From NCBI RefSeq assembly GCF_003932715.1, contig NZ_CP020700.1, forward strand, positions 1,378,001 to 1,442,000: 64,000 nucleotides of DNA, read 5' to 3'. Both the position numbers and the translations under genes were made by a program. This DNA is from Streptomyces tsukubensis. GTDB lineage: Bacteria; Actinomycetota; Actinomycetes; Streptomycetales; Streptomycetaceae. Below the pieces are notes generated by a model. It was not told the DNA's origin. It did no database searches and saw only the letters and a list, made by a program, of their open reading frames with translations. Of the stretch, positions 34,298 through 44,303 are shown one piece after another. The first letter of the stretch is position 1. Every line of letters starts with the position of its first letter.

Positions 34298-35638
34298 TTA
34301 CGCCTCACGCCCGGAGCTGAAACCGGGTTGGGCCGCACCGTTGCGATCATTTTCCCCGGAGCCGAAACCCGGGTCCGCGAAGTCGTCCGGTTCGGAGGCC
34401 GCCGGAACGGAGCCGGAGCGTACGGGGTGCCCGGCGCCGGCGGGCACCGCGAGCACCCGTGAAGTGGCCGTCAGCACCAGCAGAGCGGCGAGTCCGGCGG
34501 CGCCCGCGACGGAGAAGCTCCACGCGGTGCCCGCCCCCTCGACCACGGGCCCCGCCACCGCGGTCCCGGCCGCGGCCCCCACCCCGAAGGTCGTCACCAG
34601 CCAGGAGAAGGCCTCGGTGACCGTCCCCGCCGGGGCGTGCCGGTCGACCACGACGAAGGAGCAGGCCAGCGCGGGGGCGAGGAAGACGCCCGAGAGCGCG
34701 GCGAGGCCGAGCATGGGGACGAATCCCGGGGTGAGCGCCAGCGGCAGATAGCCGAGCGCCAGCAGGGCCGTGATCGCCCGGAGCCTGGTCTCGGGGGCAC
34801 CGGGCCAGTGCCGCGCGCCGTACACCACGCCGCCGACCAGGGCGCCGAAGCTCAGCGCCGCCAGCAGCCAGCCGTAGATCTCGTCCCGGCCGTGGTCGTC
34901 GGCGTAGGCGACCCCGGCGACGGTGATGCTGCCGAGGGCGAGCCCCACGAAGAAGAAGGCCCCGAAGAGGGCCAGCAGCCCGGGTGAGCGCAGCGCACCC
35001 AGCCAGTGGGCCTCGCGGGGCGCGGACCGCCAGGTGCGCGAGGGTTCGCTGGAGACGACCGCCAGGGCGCCGAGCACCCCGAGGACGTTGATCACCACCA
35101 GCGCCGCGGCCTCGGAGCGGAGCGACACCAGCAGGGTCACCAGCAGCGGCCCCACGGTGAACATGACCTCCTGGGCGACCGCGTCGAGAGCGTACGCCCG
35201 GTGGACCCGTTCCTCGTCGCGGAGCACACTCGGCCACAGCGCCCGCAGCCCGCCCTCCAGGGGCGGGGTGAAGAGTCCGGCCACCGCGACGGCCCCGAAG
35301 GCGACCGGCAACGAACCGATCCCGGCGACGGCCAGCAGCACCATGCCGAGCGCGGACACCACGGCGGCCGGCAGCTGCACCCGGGGCTGCCCCTTGAGGT
35401 CGACGGCCCGGCCGAGCAGCGGCTGCCCGACCGCCGTGGCGACGCCGTACACCGCGGCCAGGGCGCCCGCGAGGCTGTAGCTGCCGCCCTCGGCCCGGGT
35501 GAACAGCACCACGGCCACCGGTCCGGTGGCGTGCGGCAGCCGTCCGACCAGCGTCCCGCCGAGCAGTCGCGCGGCGTACGGCATCCGGAGCACGTCGCCG
35601 TAACCGGTCCGGCCCGCGCCGGCGCCCCCTGCCCCCAT
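34298..35638 (-). CDS. Major facilitator superfamily transporter
   Basis: A 446-residue protein with about 12 membrane spans. It starts near YGDVLRMPYAARLLGGTLVG, and GQPLLGRAVDLKGQPRVQLP is the loop between TM2 and TM3. A central cytoplasmic break sits around SSEPSRTWRSAPREAH. The C-terminal ~45 residues are polar and Pro-rich. Drug or metabolite efflux is likely by family; the substrate cannot be told. The ATG is at 35638, divergent from a LacI-type regulator with a sharp palindrome between them. pafA begins only 9 bp after its stop. Confidence 0.88.
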   Translation of the reverse strand: MGAGGAGAGRTGYGDVLRMPYAARLLGGTLVGRLPHATGPVAVVLFTRAEGGSYSLAGALAAVYGVATAVGQPLLGRAVDLKGQPRVQLPAAVVSALGMVLLAVAGIGSLPVAFGAVAVAGLFTPPLEGGLRALWPSVLRDEERVHRAYALDAVAQEVMFTVGPLLVTLLVSLRSEAAALVVINVLGVLGALAVVSSEPSRTWRSAPREAHWLGALRSPGLLALFGAFFFVGLALGSITVAGVAYADDHGRDEIYGWLLAALSFGALVGGVVYGARHWPGAPETRLRAITALLALGYLPLALTPGFVPMLGLAALSGVFLAPALACSFVVVDRHAPAGTVTEAFSWLVTTFGVGAAAGTAVAGPVVEGAGTAWSFSVAGAAGLAALLVLTATSRVLAVPAGAGHPVRSGSVPAASEPDDFADPGFGSGENDRNGAAQPGFSSGREA

Positions 35639-35675
35639 GCTGCCCCGCCCCTTTCCCTCCGCCCTGGCGAAGTGT

Positions 35676-35702
35676 TACGTATAACTAACCGCGTTATACG
35701 TA
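35676..35702. promoter_or_regulatory. Palindromic operator between MFS and LacI genes
   Basis: Perfect 10-bp arms TACGTATAAC (35676-35685) and GTTATACGTA (35693-35702) flank a 7-bp spacer. It lies 37 bp upstream of the MFS start and 110 bp upstream of the LacI-type start, in an AT-rich patch within very GC-rich DNA. It is the best candidate operator for the neighbouring repressor, although LacI sites are usually more compact; a TetR/MarR-type protein is also possible. Confidence 0.6.
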
Positions 35703-35812
35703 TCACGGTAAGGGGCTCCCGGTCGAGCCCTCCCCCGCCGCCCCTGGCCGGGGCCCGGCCGGCCCGCGGCGCTATGTTGAGGGCGTTCACCGGCGCCCGA
35801 GGAAAGGCACCC

Positions 35813-36853
35813 ATGGCAGAGGGCCCCGCCGCGGGCGGCACCACGGCCGCTCCCCGGCCCACCAGCAGGGACGTGGCCCGGGCCGCCGGGGTCTCGCAGG
35901 CCACGGTCTCCCTCGTCCTCGGCGGCAAATGGCGCGGCCGGGTCTCCGAGCGGACCGCGGACACGGTCCGGGGCGCCGCCCGCGATCTGGGCTACCGCCC
36001 CAATCTGGCGGCCCGGAGCCTGCGGCTCGGCCGCACCCGTACCGCACTGCTGGTCGTCCCTGCGCTCACCAACGAGTTCTTCGCCCGCGTGTACACGGGA
36101 GCGGCGTCGGTCGCCGCCGAACACGGCTTCGGCGTCGTCGTCTACCCCGCCCCGGATGTGCACGAGCGCGCCCGCGACCCGTTCGCCTCGGCGCGTGCCG
36201 CGCTGGACGGGGTGATCGCCTCCTCGATGGCCACCGAGGCGCTGCGGACACTGCACGACTCCGGTCTTCCCCTGGTGATGCTGGACAGCGATCCCGCCGA
36301 CCGGACGGCCGCCGCCCGGGTGAACATCGACATCGCCGACGGAATGCGCCGGATCGCGGACCATCTGCTGGGCCTCGGCCACCGCCGCTTCCTGCATCTG
36401 GCGTCGGAGGTGCGGTCCTGGACCTTCGACGTCCGCGCCCGGGCCCTGGCCGAGGCGCTCGGCCGCGCCCCCGGTACCTCGGTCCGGACCGTACGCGCTC
36501 CGCTCGCCGTCGACCCGGCCCGGGCCGCGGCCGAGTCGGCCCTGCGCGAACCCGGCCCGCTGCCGACCGCGATCGTCTGCGACGGGGACTTCCAGGCCGC
36601 GGGCGCCTCCAAGGCCGTACGCCGGCTCGGTCTGCGCATCCCCGGCGACATCTCGGTCACCGGATTCGACGATCTGACGCTCGCCACGGCCCTGGAGCCC
36701 GAACTGACCACGGTCGCCCTGCCCGCCGAACGCGTCGGCGAACGCGGGATGGCCGCCCTGCTGGCAGTCCTGGACGGCGAACGGTCCCCGGGCCGCGACC
36801 TCCCGGTCGAACTGGTCGTCCGGGGCTCCACCGCCCCACCGCCCCCCGACTGA
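35813..36853 (+). CDS. LacI-family transcriptional regulator
   Basis: A 346-residue repressor. The HTH and hinge are TSRDVARAAGVSQATVSLVL through RVSERTADTVRGAARDLGYR. A periplasmic-binding-protein-like effector domain follows (TRTALLVVPALTNEFFARVY, VIASSMATEALRTL, GDISVTGFDDLTLATALEPE). The start ATG 35813 has GAGGAAAGG at an ideal distance; an earlier ATG at 35774 has none. LacI-type proteins mostly sense sugars or nucleosides. Divergence from the MFS gene across a palindrome suggests it controls that transporter and itself. Confidence 0.92.
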   Translation: MAEGPAAGGTTAAPRPTSRDVARAAGVSQATVSLVLGGKWRGRVSERTADTVRGAARDLGYRPNLAARSLRLGRTRTALLVVPALTNEFFARVYTGAASVAAEHGFGVVVYPAPDVHERARDPFASARAALDGVIASSMATEALRTLHDSGLPLVMLDSDPADRTAAARVNIDIADGMRRIADHLLGLGHRRFLHLASEVRSWTFDVRARALAEALGRAPGTSVRTVRAPLAVDPARAAAESALREPGPLPTAIVCDGDFQAAGASKAVRRLGLRIPGDISVTGFDDLTLATALEPELTTVALPAERVGERGMAALLAVLDGERSPGRDLPVELVVRGSTAPPPPD

Positions 36854-37000
36854 CCACCGGGCCGACCACCGGCCGGTTCCGGTCCGGGGCCGGGACGGAA
36901 CCGTACCGTCCGTACGGCCGCGTCCCGGCGGCGTGACCGCCGCATTGCGGTGATCCGCAGGCCCTTGAGGGTGCGCGCGGGGCGTGCCACGATCACGATC

Positions 37001-38116
37001 ATGACGAGCCCGGCGGAGACACCCATCGACGCCGTCCCGGCGGGGACGGTGGACACGGCTCCGGGCACGGTGGTGACGGCCGAGGGCACCGTGCTGGCAC
37101 TGCGGCGCGAGGACCGGCTGGAGATCTACGACACCGAGACCTTCCTCGGCGGCGGTGCGCCCCTGAGCGCGGTGGACGTACCGGCCACGGCCCCGGCTGC
37201 CCCGCTCGGCGGCGGAGCGGTGATCGCCGAGGCCGACCGGATCCGGTCCGTCGGCGCGGACGGCGGCATCCGCTGGGAGCTGCCGCATCCGCCGTGGCTC
37301 GGCCGCTCGGGGCCGGCGAAGGCACCCGGCGCCCCGGCCGTCAGCCCGGACGGCACCCTGGTCGGGGTGCTCGTTCCCGCCCCGGACGGCGGCACGGAGT
37401 GCGGAGAGCCCCTGCCCGACGGGCTGCCCCGGCTCTGCCGGGGGCGGGACGTGCTGCTGCTGGTGGACGCGGCGGACGGCCGGATCCGGGCCGCCCGCCC
37501 GCTGAACAGCCGGGCCTCCGTCGTCACCCAGCGCTGGCACCCCGGCGGGCGGCTGCTCGGTGTCTCCTGCTGGACCGCTTGGTACTCCTGGTCGACCTGG
37601 TGGGTGGCGCCGCGGCGGGACGGACTCCATCTGCGCGGCGGGACCCGGATGCGGGAGGTGGTCGGCTTCGTCCCCGGCACGGAACGGCCGCTGACCCTGC
37701 GCCGCGCCGAACGGCTCGCCCCGGACGACGATCGCGACGAGCTCGCGGTCCACGACATCACGGCGGACGAGCCCGTGGTCCGGTACGACCTGGCGGAACT
37801 CACCGGCCGGGAACCGGACGGTCCCTCCGATGACACCGACAGCGCTGACGGTGCCGACGGCGGCCACCGGGAGTCCGATGCGGTCTTCGAAGACGTCTGC
37901 ACCCTGAACGCCGGACAGCTGCTGGTCACGGCACGGCAGCAGTTGCCGGGGCGCCGGCCGGCGGCCCGGCACTGGCTCTGCTCGGCGGCGACCCTGCGCC
38001 CGCTGGGCACCCTGCGCTATCCGGAGCCGCCGGGCCCGGCGACCGCGCTGGGCGACGGCACCTGGCTCACCGAGGGCCCCCGGGGATTCTGCCGCTGGTC
38101 ACTGCCCGCGCGCTGA
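37001..38116 (+). CDS. Hypothetical protein, beta-propeller-like
   Basis: A 371-residue soluble protein with no signal peptide. Repeating short strands such as GTVLALRREDRLEIYDTETF and APAVSPDGTLVGVLVPAP suggest a WD40/PQQ-like propeller, as do DVLLLVDAADGRIRAARPLN and VTQRWHPGGRLLGVSCWTA. SxDG and WHPGG turns recur. WTAWYSWSTWW (about residues 190-200) is a striking aromatic patch. I do not recognise the family. The start ATG 37001 is the first after an unlikely GTG region. It is convergent with prcA, separated by a hairpin. Confidence 0.7.
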   Translation: MTSPAETPIDAVPAGTVDTAPGTVVTAEGTVLALRREDRLEIYDTETFLGGGAPLSAVDVPATAPAAPLGGGAVIAEADRIRSVGADGGIRWELPHPPWLGRSGPAKAPGAPAVSPDGTLVGVLVPAPDGGTECGEPLPDGLPRLCRGRDVLLLVDAADGRIRAARPLNSRASVVTQRWHPGGRLLGVSCWTAWYSWSTWWVAPRRDGLHLRGGTRMREVVGFVPGTERPLTLRRAERLAPDDDRDELAVHDITADEPVVRYDLAELTGREPDGPSDDTDSADGADGGHRESDAVFEDVCTLNAGQLLVTARQQLPGRRPAARHWLCSAATLRPLGTLRYPEPPGPATALGDGTWLTEGPRGFCRWSLPAR

Positions 38117-38125
38117 CCCGGGCGG

Positions 38126-38151
38126 GCCCCACCGGCCGGGGCCGGTGGGGC
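38126..38151. terminator. Bidirectional terminator between hypothetical gene and prcA
   Basis: A perfect 12-bp stem GCCCCACCGGCC (38126-38137)/GGCCGGTGGGGC (38140-38151) with a two-base loop lies in the 42-bp gap between convergent stops. Confidence 0.8.
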
Positions 38152-38158
38152 GGCCGGA

Positions 38159-38947
38159 CTACTGTCCGCTCTCCTCCGCGCCGGAGGAGTCCTCCCCGGA
38201 CTCCCCGGCGGCGTCGGCGGACGGTTCCGACGGGGCCGCTTCGGCCCCCCCGGGCTCCAGCAACCGCGCGAGCTGGCTGCCGACGATCCGCTTGAACTTG
38301 CGCTTCTGCGGTCTCGTACGGTCGAGGACCGCGACCTCCAGCCGATCCGCGGGGATCTCCCGCTCATTGCCGTTGGTCTGGTTGGAGAGCGCCTGGACGG
38401 CCAGCTTCAGCGCCTCCGACAGGGACATCCCGTCGTTGTGCCGCTGGTCGAGATAGGTGCTGATCTGCTCGGCGTTGCCGCCGACCGCGACCGAGCCGTG
38501 CTCGTCCACGATCGAACCGTCGTGCGGCAGCCGGTAGATCTGGTCGCCCTCGGCGGTTTCGCCGACCTCGGCGACCACCAGCTCCACCTCGTAGGGCTTC
38601 TCGGCCTGGCTGGAGAAGATGGTGCCGAGCGTCTGGGCATAGACGTTCGCCAGCCCGCGCGCGGTCACATCGTCGCGGTCGTAGGTGTAACCCCGCAGGT
38701 CGGCATAGCGGACGCCGCCGATCCGGAGGTTCTCGTACTCGTTGTACTTACCGGCGGCCGCGAAGCCGATCCGGTCGTAGATCTCGCTGAACTTGTGCAG
38801 CGCGCGGGACGGATTCTCGCCGACGAACACAATGCCGTCGGCGTACTGCAGCACCACGAGGCTGCGGCCCCGGGCAATGCCCTTGCGGGCGTATTCCGCC
38901 CGGTCCTGCATGGCCTGGGCGGGCGAGACGTAGAACGGTGTCGTCAC
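38159..38947 (-). CDS. prcA: 20S proteasome alpha subunit
   Basis: A 262-residue alpha-type subunit with the gating N-terminus and H0 helix [20 protein letters not shown] followed by [15 protein letters not shown]. The 20S fold is recognisable throughout ([40 protein letters not shown]). No catalytic Thr is present, as expected of alpha subunits. It forms the outer heptameric rings that dock ARC. A ~40-residue Glu/Ser-rich acidic tail is typical of Streptomyces. The GTG start is at 38947, 47 bp after the prcB stop. Confidence 0.96.
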   Translation of the reverse strand: MTTPFYVSPAQAMQDRAEYARKGIARGRSLVVLQYADGIVFVGENPSRALHKFSEIYDRIGFAAAGKYNEYENLRIGGVRYADLRGYTYDRDDVTARGLANVYAQTLGTIFSSQAEKPYEVELVVAEVGETAEGDQIYRLPHDGSIVDEHGSVAVGGNAEQISTYLDQRHNDGMSLSEALKLAVQALSNQTNGNEREIPADRLEVAVLDRTRPQKRKFKRIVGSQLARLLEPGGAEAAPSEPSADAAGESGEDSSGAEESGQ

Positions 38948-38994
38948 CGGCTATCCGACCCTTTCTTCCAGTGTTTCTGTCAGTGGCGGGAGCA

Positions 38995-39840
38995 TCAGAG
39001 GAGCGCGGCGCGCGGGCCGTCCGGCTGTTCCATCCGGTGCTGCACGACCGAATGGGCCACCTCCGAGGACCGCTCCGGGGTCAGGCGGTCGACGCCCTCG
39101 TCGTCGATGACCACGACGATCGGGTAGATCCGGCGCGCCACATCGGGTCCGCCGGTCGCCGAATCGTCGTCGGCTGCGTCGTACAGCGCCTGGACCACCA
39201 GGGTGACGGCCTGTTCCTTGGTCAGGTCGTCGCGGTAGAGCTTCTTCAGGGAGCCGCGGGCGAAGACCGAACCGGATCCGGTGGCGGTGTAACCCTGCTC
39301 CTCGAACCGGCCGCCGGTGACGTCGTACGAGAAGATCCGGCCCCGCTCACGGCCGACGTCGTACCCCGCGAACAGCGGCACCACGGCCAGGCCCTGCATG
39401 GCCATGCCCAGATTGCCGCGGATCATGGTGGAGAGACGGTTGGCCTTGCCCTCCAGGGACAGCTGGGCGCCCTCGACCTTCTCGAAGTGCTCCAGCTCCA
39501 GCTGGAAGAGCTTCACCATCTCCACCGCGAGCCCGGCGGTGCCGGCGATCCCCACGGCCGAGTACTCGTCGGCCGGGAAGACCTTCTCCATGTCCCGCTG
39601 CGAGATCATGTTGCCCATCGTGGCCCGCCGGTCACCGGCGATCACCACACCGCCGGGGAAGGTGACCGCGACGATGGTGGTGCCGTGCGGGGCTTCGAAG
39701 GCGCCCTGCACCGCCGGGAGGGCCCGGTTGCCCGGGAGCAGCTCCGGGGAGTGCTCGCCGAGGAAATCCATGAACGACGACGAGCCGGGCGTCAGGAAGG
39801 CTGCCGGCAGACGCCCGGTGCTTCGGGAATTGGCTTCCAC
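38995..39840 (-). CDS. prcB: 20S proteasome beta subunit (catalytic)
   Basis: A 281-residue precursor. A 53-residue propeptide ends in APHG just before [20 protein letters not shown], so Thr54 becomes the N-terminal nucleophile after autoprocessing. The supporting Asp/Lys residues of the Ntn-hydrolase site are present (GDRRATMG follows). The mature 228-residue subunit forms the inner rings and cleaves pupylated proteins. GTG 39840 has GGAAGGA six bases upstream. It lies 171 bp after pup on the same strand, so pup-prcB-prcA may be one unit. Confidence 0.96.
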   Translation of the reverse strand: MEANSRSTGRLPAAFLTPGSSSFMDFLGEHSPELLPGNRALPAVQGAFEAPHGTTIVAVTFPGGVVIAGDRRATMGNMISQRDMEKVFPADEYSAVGIAGTAGLAVEMVKLFQLELEHFEKVEGAQLSLEGKANRLSTMIRGNLGMAMQGLAVVPLFAGYDVGRERGRIFSYDVTGGRFEEQGYTATGSGSVFARGSLKKLYRDDLTKEQAVTLVVQALYDAADDDSATGGPDVARRIYPIVVVIDDEGVDRLTPERSSEVAHSVVQHRMEQPDGPRAALL

Positions 39841-40011
39841 GCGATTCCTTCCGGGTAGGCGGCGGCCCGGCTCGGGAGCGCGGGCCGATCTTACGAACTG
39901 TGCACGGACCTTACCCGCGCCGTGACCGGTCATCCGCCCCGGTGCCCCCTTTCCCCCGGCGGGCGGGGGCACGGGGCGGACGTCCGGCGCTCTCCTCCTG
40001 GACTCAGGAGG

Positions 40012-40230
40012 TCACTCGCCGCCCTTCTGCACAAAGGAGCGCACGAAGTCCTCCGCGTTCTCCTCCAGGACGTCGTCGATCTCGTCGAGTACGGAGTCGA
40101 CGTCGTCGGAGAGCTTCTCCTGCCGCTCCTTGAGGTCCTCGGACGCCTGTGCGTCCTGGGTCTGCTCCTCGACCTCCTCCGTGGAACGCGTGGCCTTCTG
40201 CTGTCCGCCGCCGGTGTCCTTGGTCGCCAT
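40012..40230 (-). CDS. pup: Prokaryotic ubiquitin-like protein Pup
   Basis: A 72-residue, highly charged, largely disordered tag protein. The central EDLKERQEKLSDDVDSVLDE helix region binds the ARC coiled coil. The C-terminus is FVRSFVQKGGE. The codons at 40015-40023 read Gly-Gly-Glu, not Gly-Gly-Gln, so Pup is encoded in the ligation-ready form and does not need deamidation by Dop. ATG 40230 was chosen; GTG 40239 would add three residues. It sits between dop (upstream, 269 bp) and prcB. Confidence 0.96.
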   Translation of the reverse strand: MATKDTGGGQQKATRSTEEVEEQTQDAQASEDLKERQEKLSDDVDSVLDEIDDVLEENAEDFVRSFVQKGGE

Positions 40231-40499
40231 GTCCCTCACCCCGCTCGGTTGGCCCTGACGTGATCCGTCCGGTCATGATCAGACGCTACTCGGACATTAC
40301 AAGGAGCGTCCGACAACGGCCCTGCACTTTCTCAACGCCGGGAGACGTCCTCAGTGATTCCGCGATGCCTTGATACCGCGATGCTGCGGTTCCGCCCTTC
40401 GCTGGTTTCCGTGATCCACCTTCCCGAGATGATTCCCGGGCACCGGCCCTTTAGGCCCGGTCTCTCCTCCGGATCTCGCCGGGCCACCGGGGCCGGTCG

Positions 40500-42011
40500 T
40501 CAATGGCCCGACAGCACCCTGACCAGGTCCTCCGCCGTACGGCAGCGGTCCAGCAGATCCTTGACATGGCTCCGGGTGCCGCGCAGCGGCTCCAGGGTCG
40601 GCACCCGCTGGAGGGAATCCCGGCCCGGCAGGTCGAAGATCACCGAGTCCCAGCTCGCCGCGGCCACGTCGTCCGCGTACTGCGCCAGGCAGCGGCCCCG
40701 GAAGTAGGCCCGGGTGTCCTCCGGAGGCTCGGTCTCGGCCCGTACCACGTCCTCCTCGGCCAGCAGCCGCTTCATCCTGCCGCGGGCCGCCAGACGGTTG
40801 TACAGGCCCTTCTCGGGGCGTACGTCGGCGTACTGGAGGTCCACCAGATGGAGGCGGGCCGCGTCCCAGTCCAGACCGTCCCGGCGGCGGTAGCCCTCCA
40901 TCAGCTCCCGCTTGGCCACCCAGTCCAGCTCCCCGGCCAGGCTCATCGGATCGTTCTCCAGCCGGTTGAGGGTGTCCTCCCAGCGGGCGAGCACATCCGT
41001 GGTCTGCTCGTCGGCATCGGAGCCGTACCGCTCCTCGACGTACTTCCTGGCCAGCTCGTAGTACTCCATCTGGAGCTGGACGGCGGTCAGGGTCCGTCCG
41101 CTGCGGAGCGTGATCAGTTGCCTGAGGTCCGGATCGTGCGAGACCCGGTGCAGGGTCCGCACCGGCTGGTCCACCGCCAGATCGACCGCGATGAAATTGT
41201 CCTCGATCATGGAGAGCACCAGGGCCGTGGTGCCGAGTTTGAGATAGGTGGAGATCTCCGAGAGATTGGCATCGCCGATGATCACATGCAGCCGGCGGTA
41301 CTTCTCGGCGTCGGAGTGCGGCTCGTCGCGGGTGTTGATGATGGGCCGCTTGAGGGTGGTCTCCAGACCGACTTCGACCTCGAAATAGTCGGCCCGCTGA
41401 CTGATCTGGAAGCCGTGTTCGTGACCGTCCTGGCCGATGCCGACCCGGCCGGCGCCGGTGACCACCTGGCGGCAGACGAAGAACGGCGTCAGATGGCGCA
41501 CGATGTCCGAGAACGGGGTCTCCCGCTTCATCAGATAGTTCTCGTGGGTGCCGTAGGACGCGCCCTTGTTGTCGGTGTTGTTCTTGTAAAGGTGAATCGG
41601 CTGGGCACCGGGGAGCAGCGCGGCCCGCTCGGCGGCGGCCGCCATGATCCGCTCCCCCGCCTTGTCCCAGAGGACGGCATCCCTCGGGTTGGTGACCTCG
41701 GGAGAGCTGTATTCGGGGTGGGCATGGTCGACGTAGAGCCGGGCTCCGTTGGTGAGGATCACATTCGCCAGCCCGATGTCCTCGTCCGTGAGCTGGCTGG
41801 AGTCGGCGGCCTCGCGGGCGAGGTCGAAGCCGCGGGCGTCCCGCAGCGGATTCTCCTCCTCGAAATCCCAGCGGGCGCGCCGCGCCCGGTGCATCGCCGC
41901 CGCGTAGGCGTTGACGATCTGGGACGAGGTGAGCATGGCATTGGCGTTCGGATGCCCCGGGACGGAGATTCCGTACTCCGTCTCGATGCCCATTACTCGC
42001 CGTACGGTCAT
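40500..42011 (-). CDS. dop: Depupylase/deamidase of Pup (Dop)
   Basis: A 503-residue homologue of PafA. The shared core is [39 protein letters not shown] with Asp95 as the likely catalytic residue, [20 protein letters not shown] and [20 protein letters not shown]. The insertion around [20 protein letters not shown] (about 48-85) is the Dop loop that separates it from PafA. It removes Pup from substrates; deamidation of Pup is unnecessary here because Pup ends in Glu. ATG 42011 is preceded by AAGGAGG, the strongest ribosome site in the locus. Confidence 0.96.
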   Translation of the reverse strand: MTVRRVMGIETEYGISVPGHPNANAMLTSSQIVNAYAAAMHRARRARWDFEEENPLRDARGFDLAREAADSSQLTDEDIGLANVILTNGARLYVDHAHPEYSSPEVTNPRDAVLWDKAGERIMAAAAERAALLPGAQPIHLYKNNTDNKGASYGTHENYLMKRETPFSDIVRHLTPFFVCRQVVTGAGRVGIGQDGHEHGFQISQRADYFEVEVGLETTLKRPIINTRDEPHSDAEKYRRLHVIIGDANLSEISTYLKLGTTALVLSMIEDNFIAVDLAVDQPVRTLHRVSHDPDLRQLITLRSGRTLTAVQLQMEYYELARKYVEERYGSDADEQTTDVLARWEDTLNRLENDPMSLAGELDWVAKRELMEGYRRRDGLDWDAARLHLVDLQYADVRPEKGLYNRLAARGRMKRLLAEEDVVRAETEPPEDTRAYFRGRCLAQYADDVAAASWDSVIFDLPGRDSLQRVPTLEPLRGTRSHVKDLLDRCRTAEDLVRVLSGH

Positions 42012-42221
42012 GCGGTCCTCCTTGCCCGGCGGCGCTCCCGTCCGGGAACGGCGCTCAAGTACCGCTGGTGCTCCGGTGCGCATGCGGTGCCCGACCCCGC
42101 ACGCCGCGACCCGGCGGTACCGATGAGCCTAGGCCCTCGCTTCCGGATCCTGCCGGTGGTCTCCGCGCCCGCGGGGAGATCGTTCTCATCATGAGTGGAT
42201 ACGGCCGGGGCGGCCGGAAAC

Positions 42222-42266
42222 GACACCGGCTGCGGATGCCCCGGCCGGGCATCCGCAGCCGGTGTC
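42222..42266 (-). terminator. Strong hairpin terminator after arc
   Basis: A perfect 20-bp stem (42222-42241 with 42247-42266) encloses the loop CGGCC. The left arm is GACACCGGCTGCGGATGCCC. The 3' end of the hairpin lies about 5 bp past the arc stop codon at 42272, so arc is likely terminated before dop. Confidence 0.85.
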
Positions 42267-42271
42267 CGCTG

Positions 42272-44038
42272 TCACAGGTACTGGCCGGTGTTCGCGACGG
42301 TGTCGATGGAGCGGCCGGTGTCCGCGCCCTGCTTTCCGGTGACGAGCGTCCGGATGAACACGATCCGTTCGCCCTTCTTTCCGGAGATACGGGCCCAGTC
42401 GTCCGGGTTGGTGGTGTTGGGCAGGTCCTCGTTCTCCTTGAACTCGTCCACGCAGGCCTGGAGGAGATGGGCGACCCGCAGACCCTTCTGGTTGTGGTCG
42501 AGGAAGGCCTTGATCGCCATCTTCTTGGCCCGGTCGACGATGTTCTGGATCATCGCGCCGGAGTTGAAGTCCTTGAAGTAGAGGACTTCCTTGTCACCGT
42601 TGGCGTAGGTGACCTCCAGGAAGCGGTTCTCCTCGGACTCCGCGTACATCTGCTCGACCACGGACTGGATCATCGCCTGCGCCGCGGCCTCCTTGGAGCC
42701 GTTGTGCTCGCCGAGGTCGTCGGCGTGCAGCGGCAGCGAGGCCGTGAGGTACTTGGCGAAGATGTCCTTCGCCGCCTCCGCGTCCGGACGCTCGATTTTG
42801 ATCTTCACATCGAGCCGGCCGGGCCGCAGGATCGCGGGGTCGATCATGTCCTCGCGGTTGGAGGCGCCGATCACGATCACGTTCTCCAGGCCCTCGACGC
42901 CGTCGATCTCGGCGAGGAGCTGGGGGACGATGGTGTTCTCGACGTCCGAGCTGACCCCGGAGCCGCGGGTGCGGAAGAGCGACTCCATCTCGTCGAAGAA
43001 GACGATCACGGGGGTGCCCTCGGACGCCTTCTCCCGGGCCCGCTGGAAGACCAGCCGGATATGGCGCTCGGTCTCGCCGACGTACTTGTTGAGGAGCTCG
43101 GGGCCCTTGATGTTCAGGAAGTAGCTCTTGCCCGCGGGCTGCCCGGTCACCTCGGCGACCTTCTTGGCAAGGGAGTTGGCGACGGCCTTGGCGATCAGCG
43201 TCTTGCCGCAGCCGGGCGGCCCGTAGAGCAGGATGCCCTTCGGCGGCCGCAGTTCGTGCTCCTTGAAGAGATCGGGGTAGAGGTACGGGAGCTCGACGGC
43301 GTCGCGGATCATTTCGATCTGGCCGCCGAGGCCGCCGATCTTGCCGTAGTCGACGTCGGGGACCTCTTCGAGAACGAGTTCCTCGACCTCGCTCTTGGGC
43401 ACGACCTCGTAGACGTAGCCGGAGCGCGGTTCCAGCAGCAGGGCGTCGCCGGGGCGGATGGTGGCGTCCAGCAGCGGCTCGGCGAGCCGCACCACCCGCT
43501 CCTCGTCGGTGTGCCCGACCACCAGGGCCCGCTCGCCGTCCTCCAGGATCTCCTTGAGGGTGACGATGTCCCCGGCGCGCTCGAACGCCATGGCCTCGAC
43601 CACGTTGAGCGCTTCGTTGAGCATGACCTCCTGGCCGCGCCGCAGCTCGTCGAGTTCGACGCTGGGGCTGACGTTGACCCGGAGTTTGCGGCCGCCGGTG
43701 AAGAGGTCGCAGGTGCCGTCCTCGTTGGCCTGGAGGAAGACACCGAAACCGGCCGGCGGCTGGGCGAGCCGGTCGACCTCCTCCTTGAGGGCCACGATCT
43801 GGTCGCGGGCCTCACGGAGCGTATTGGCGAGCCGTTCGTTCTGTGCGGACACGCCGGCCAGATTGGTCTGGAGCTCGACGATCCGCTCTTCGAGAATCCT
43901 CGTGTGCCGCGGAGAGTCGGCGAGCTTGCGGCGCAGGACGGCGATTTCCTGCTCAAGATAGGCAACCTGGCCGGCTGGGTCCTCAGACCCCCGCCCGGGC
44001 CGGATGCCGCGGTTGATGTCGTCGTCGTGGGCTGCCAC
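42272..44038 (-). CDS. arc: Proteasomal AAA+ ATPase ARC (Mpa)
   Basis: The product is 588 residues. The N-terminal coiled coil (about 25-80; [38 protein letters not shown]) binds Pup. Two OB folds follow. The AAA domain has Walker A GPPGCGKT with Lys279, Walker [13 protein letters not shown], and SRH region [20 protein letters not shown]. The chain ends GQYL, the penultimate-Tyr motif that opens the proteasome gate. The start GTG 44038 follows GGAGGTGAGG. It unfolds pupylated substrates and feeds them to PrcAB; it is the first gene of the locus, about 265 bp from a divergent ferredoxin gene. Confidence 0.96.
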   Translation of the reverse strand: MAAHDDDINRGIRPGRGSEDPAGQVAYLEQEIAVLRRKLADSPRHTRILEERIVELQTNLAGVSAQNERLANTLREARDQIVALKEEVDRLAQPPAGFGVFLQANEDGTCDLFTGGRKLRVNVSPSVELDELRRGQEVMLNEALNVVEAMAFERAGDIVTLKEILEDGERALVVGHTDEERVVRLAEPLLDATIRPGDALLLEPRSGYVYEVVPKSEVEELVLEEVPDVDYGKIGGLGGQIEMIRDAVELPYLYPDLFKEHELRPPKGILLYGPPGCGKTLIAKAVANSLAKKVAEVTGQPAGKSYFLNIKGPELLNKYVGETERHIRLVFQRAREKASEGTPVIVFFDEMESLFRTRGSGVSSDVENTIVPQLLAEIDGVEGLENVIVIGASNREDMIDPAILRPGRLDVKIKIERPDAEAAKDIFAKYLTASLPLHADDLGEHNGSKEAAAQAMIQSVVEQMYAESEENRFLEVTYANGDKEVLYFKDFNSGAMIQNIVDRAKKMAIKAFLDHNQKGLRVAHLLQACVDEFKENEDLPNTTNPDDWARISGKKGERIVFIRTLVTGKQGADTGRSIDTVANTGQYL

Positions 44039-44303
44039 GGTCCTCACCTCCTCCAAGGGGAGCTGGACGCTTCCTGACCCTACCTGGGTGGGTGATGATT
44101 GAAACCCCTAGATCACAAAGACGGTCGGGGCGTGTCCGATCTTCACCCTTGCGCTCTCCCTCACGCCAGGGGAATACCCACCCAGCACCCTCCGAAAGCG
44201 GGCGGTTGTATCGTCGGGGGTGTTCAACACCCGTCGGGGCTGGCGCGACTTGCTCGCCCGGCGGCTCGCGGATGTTTCACCCCACGCAGGAACGGCAGGA
44301 GAC

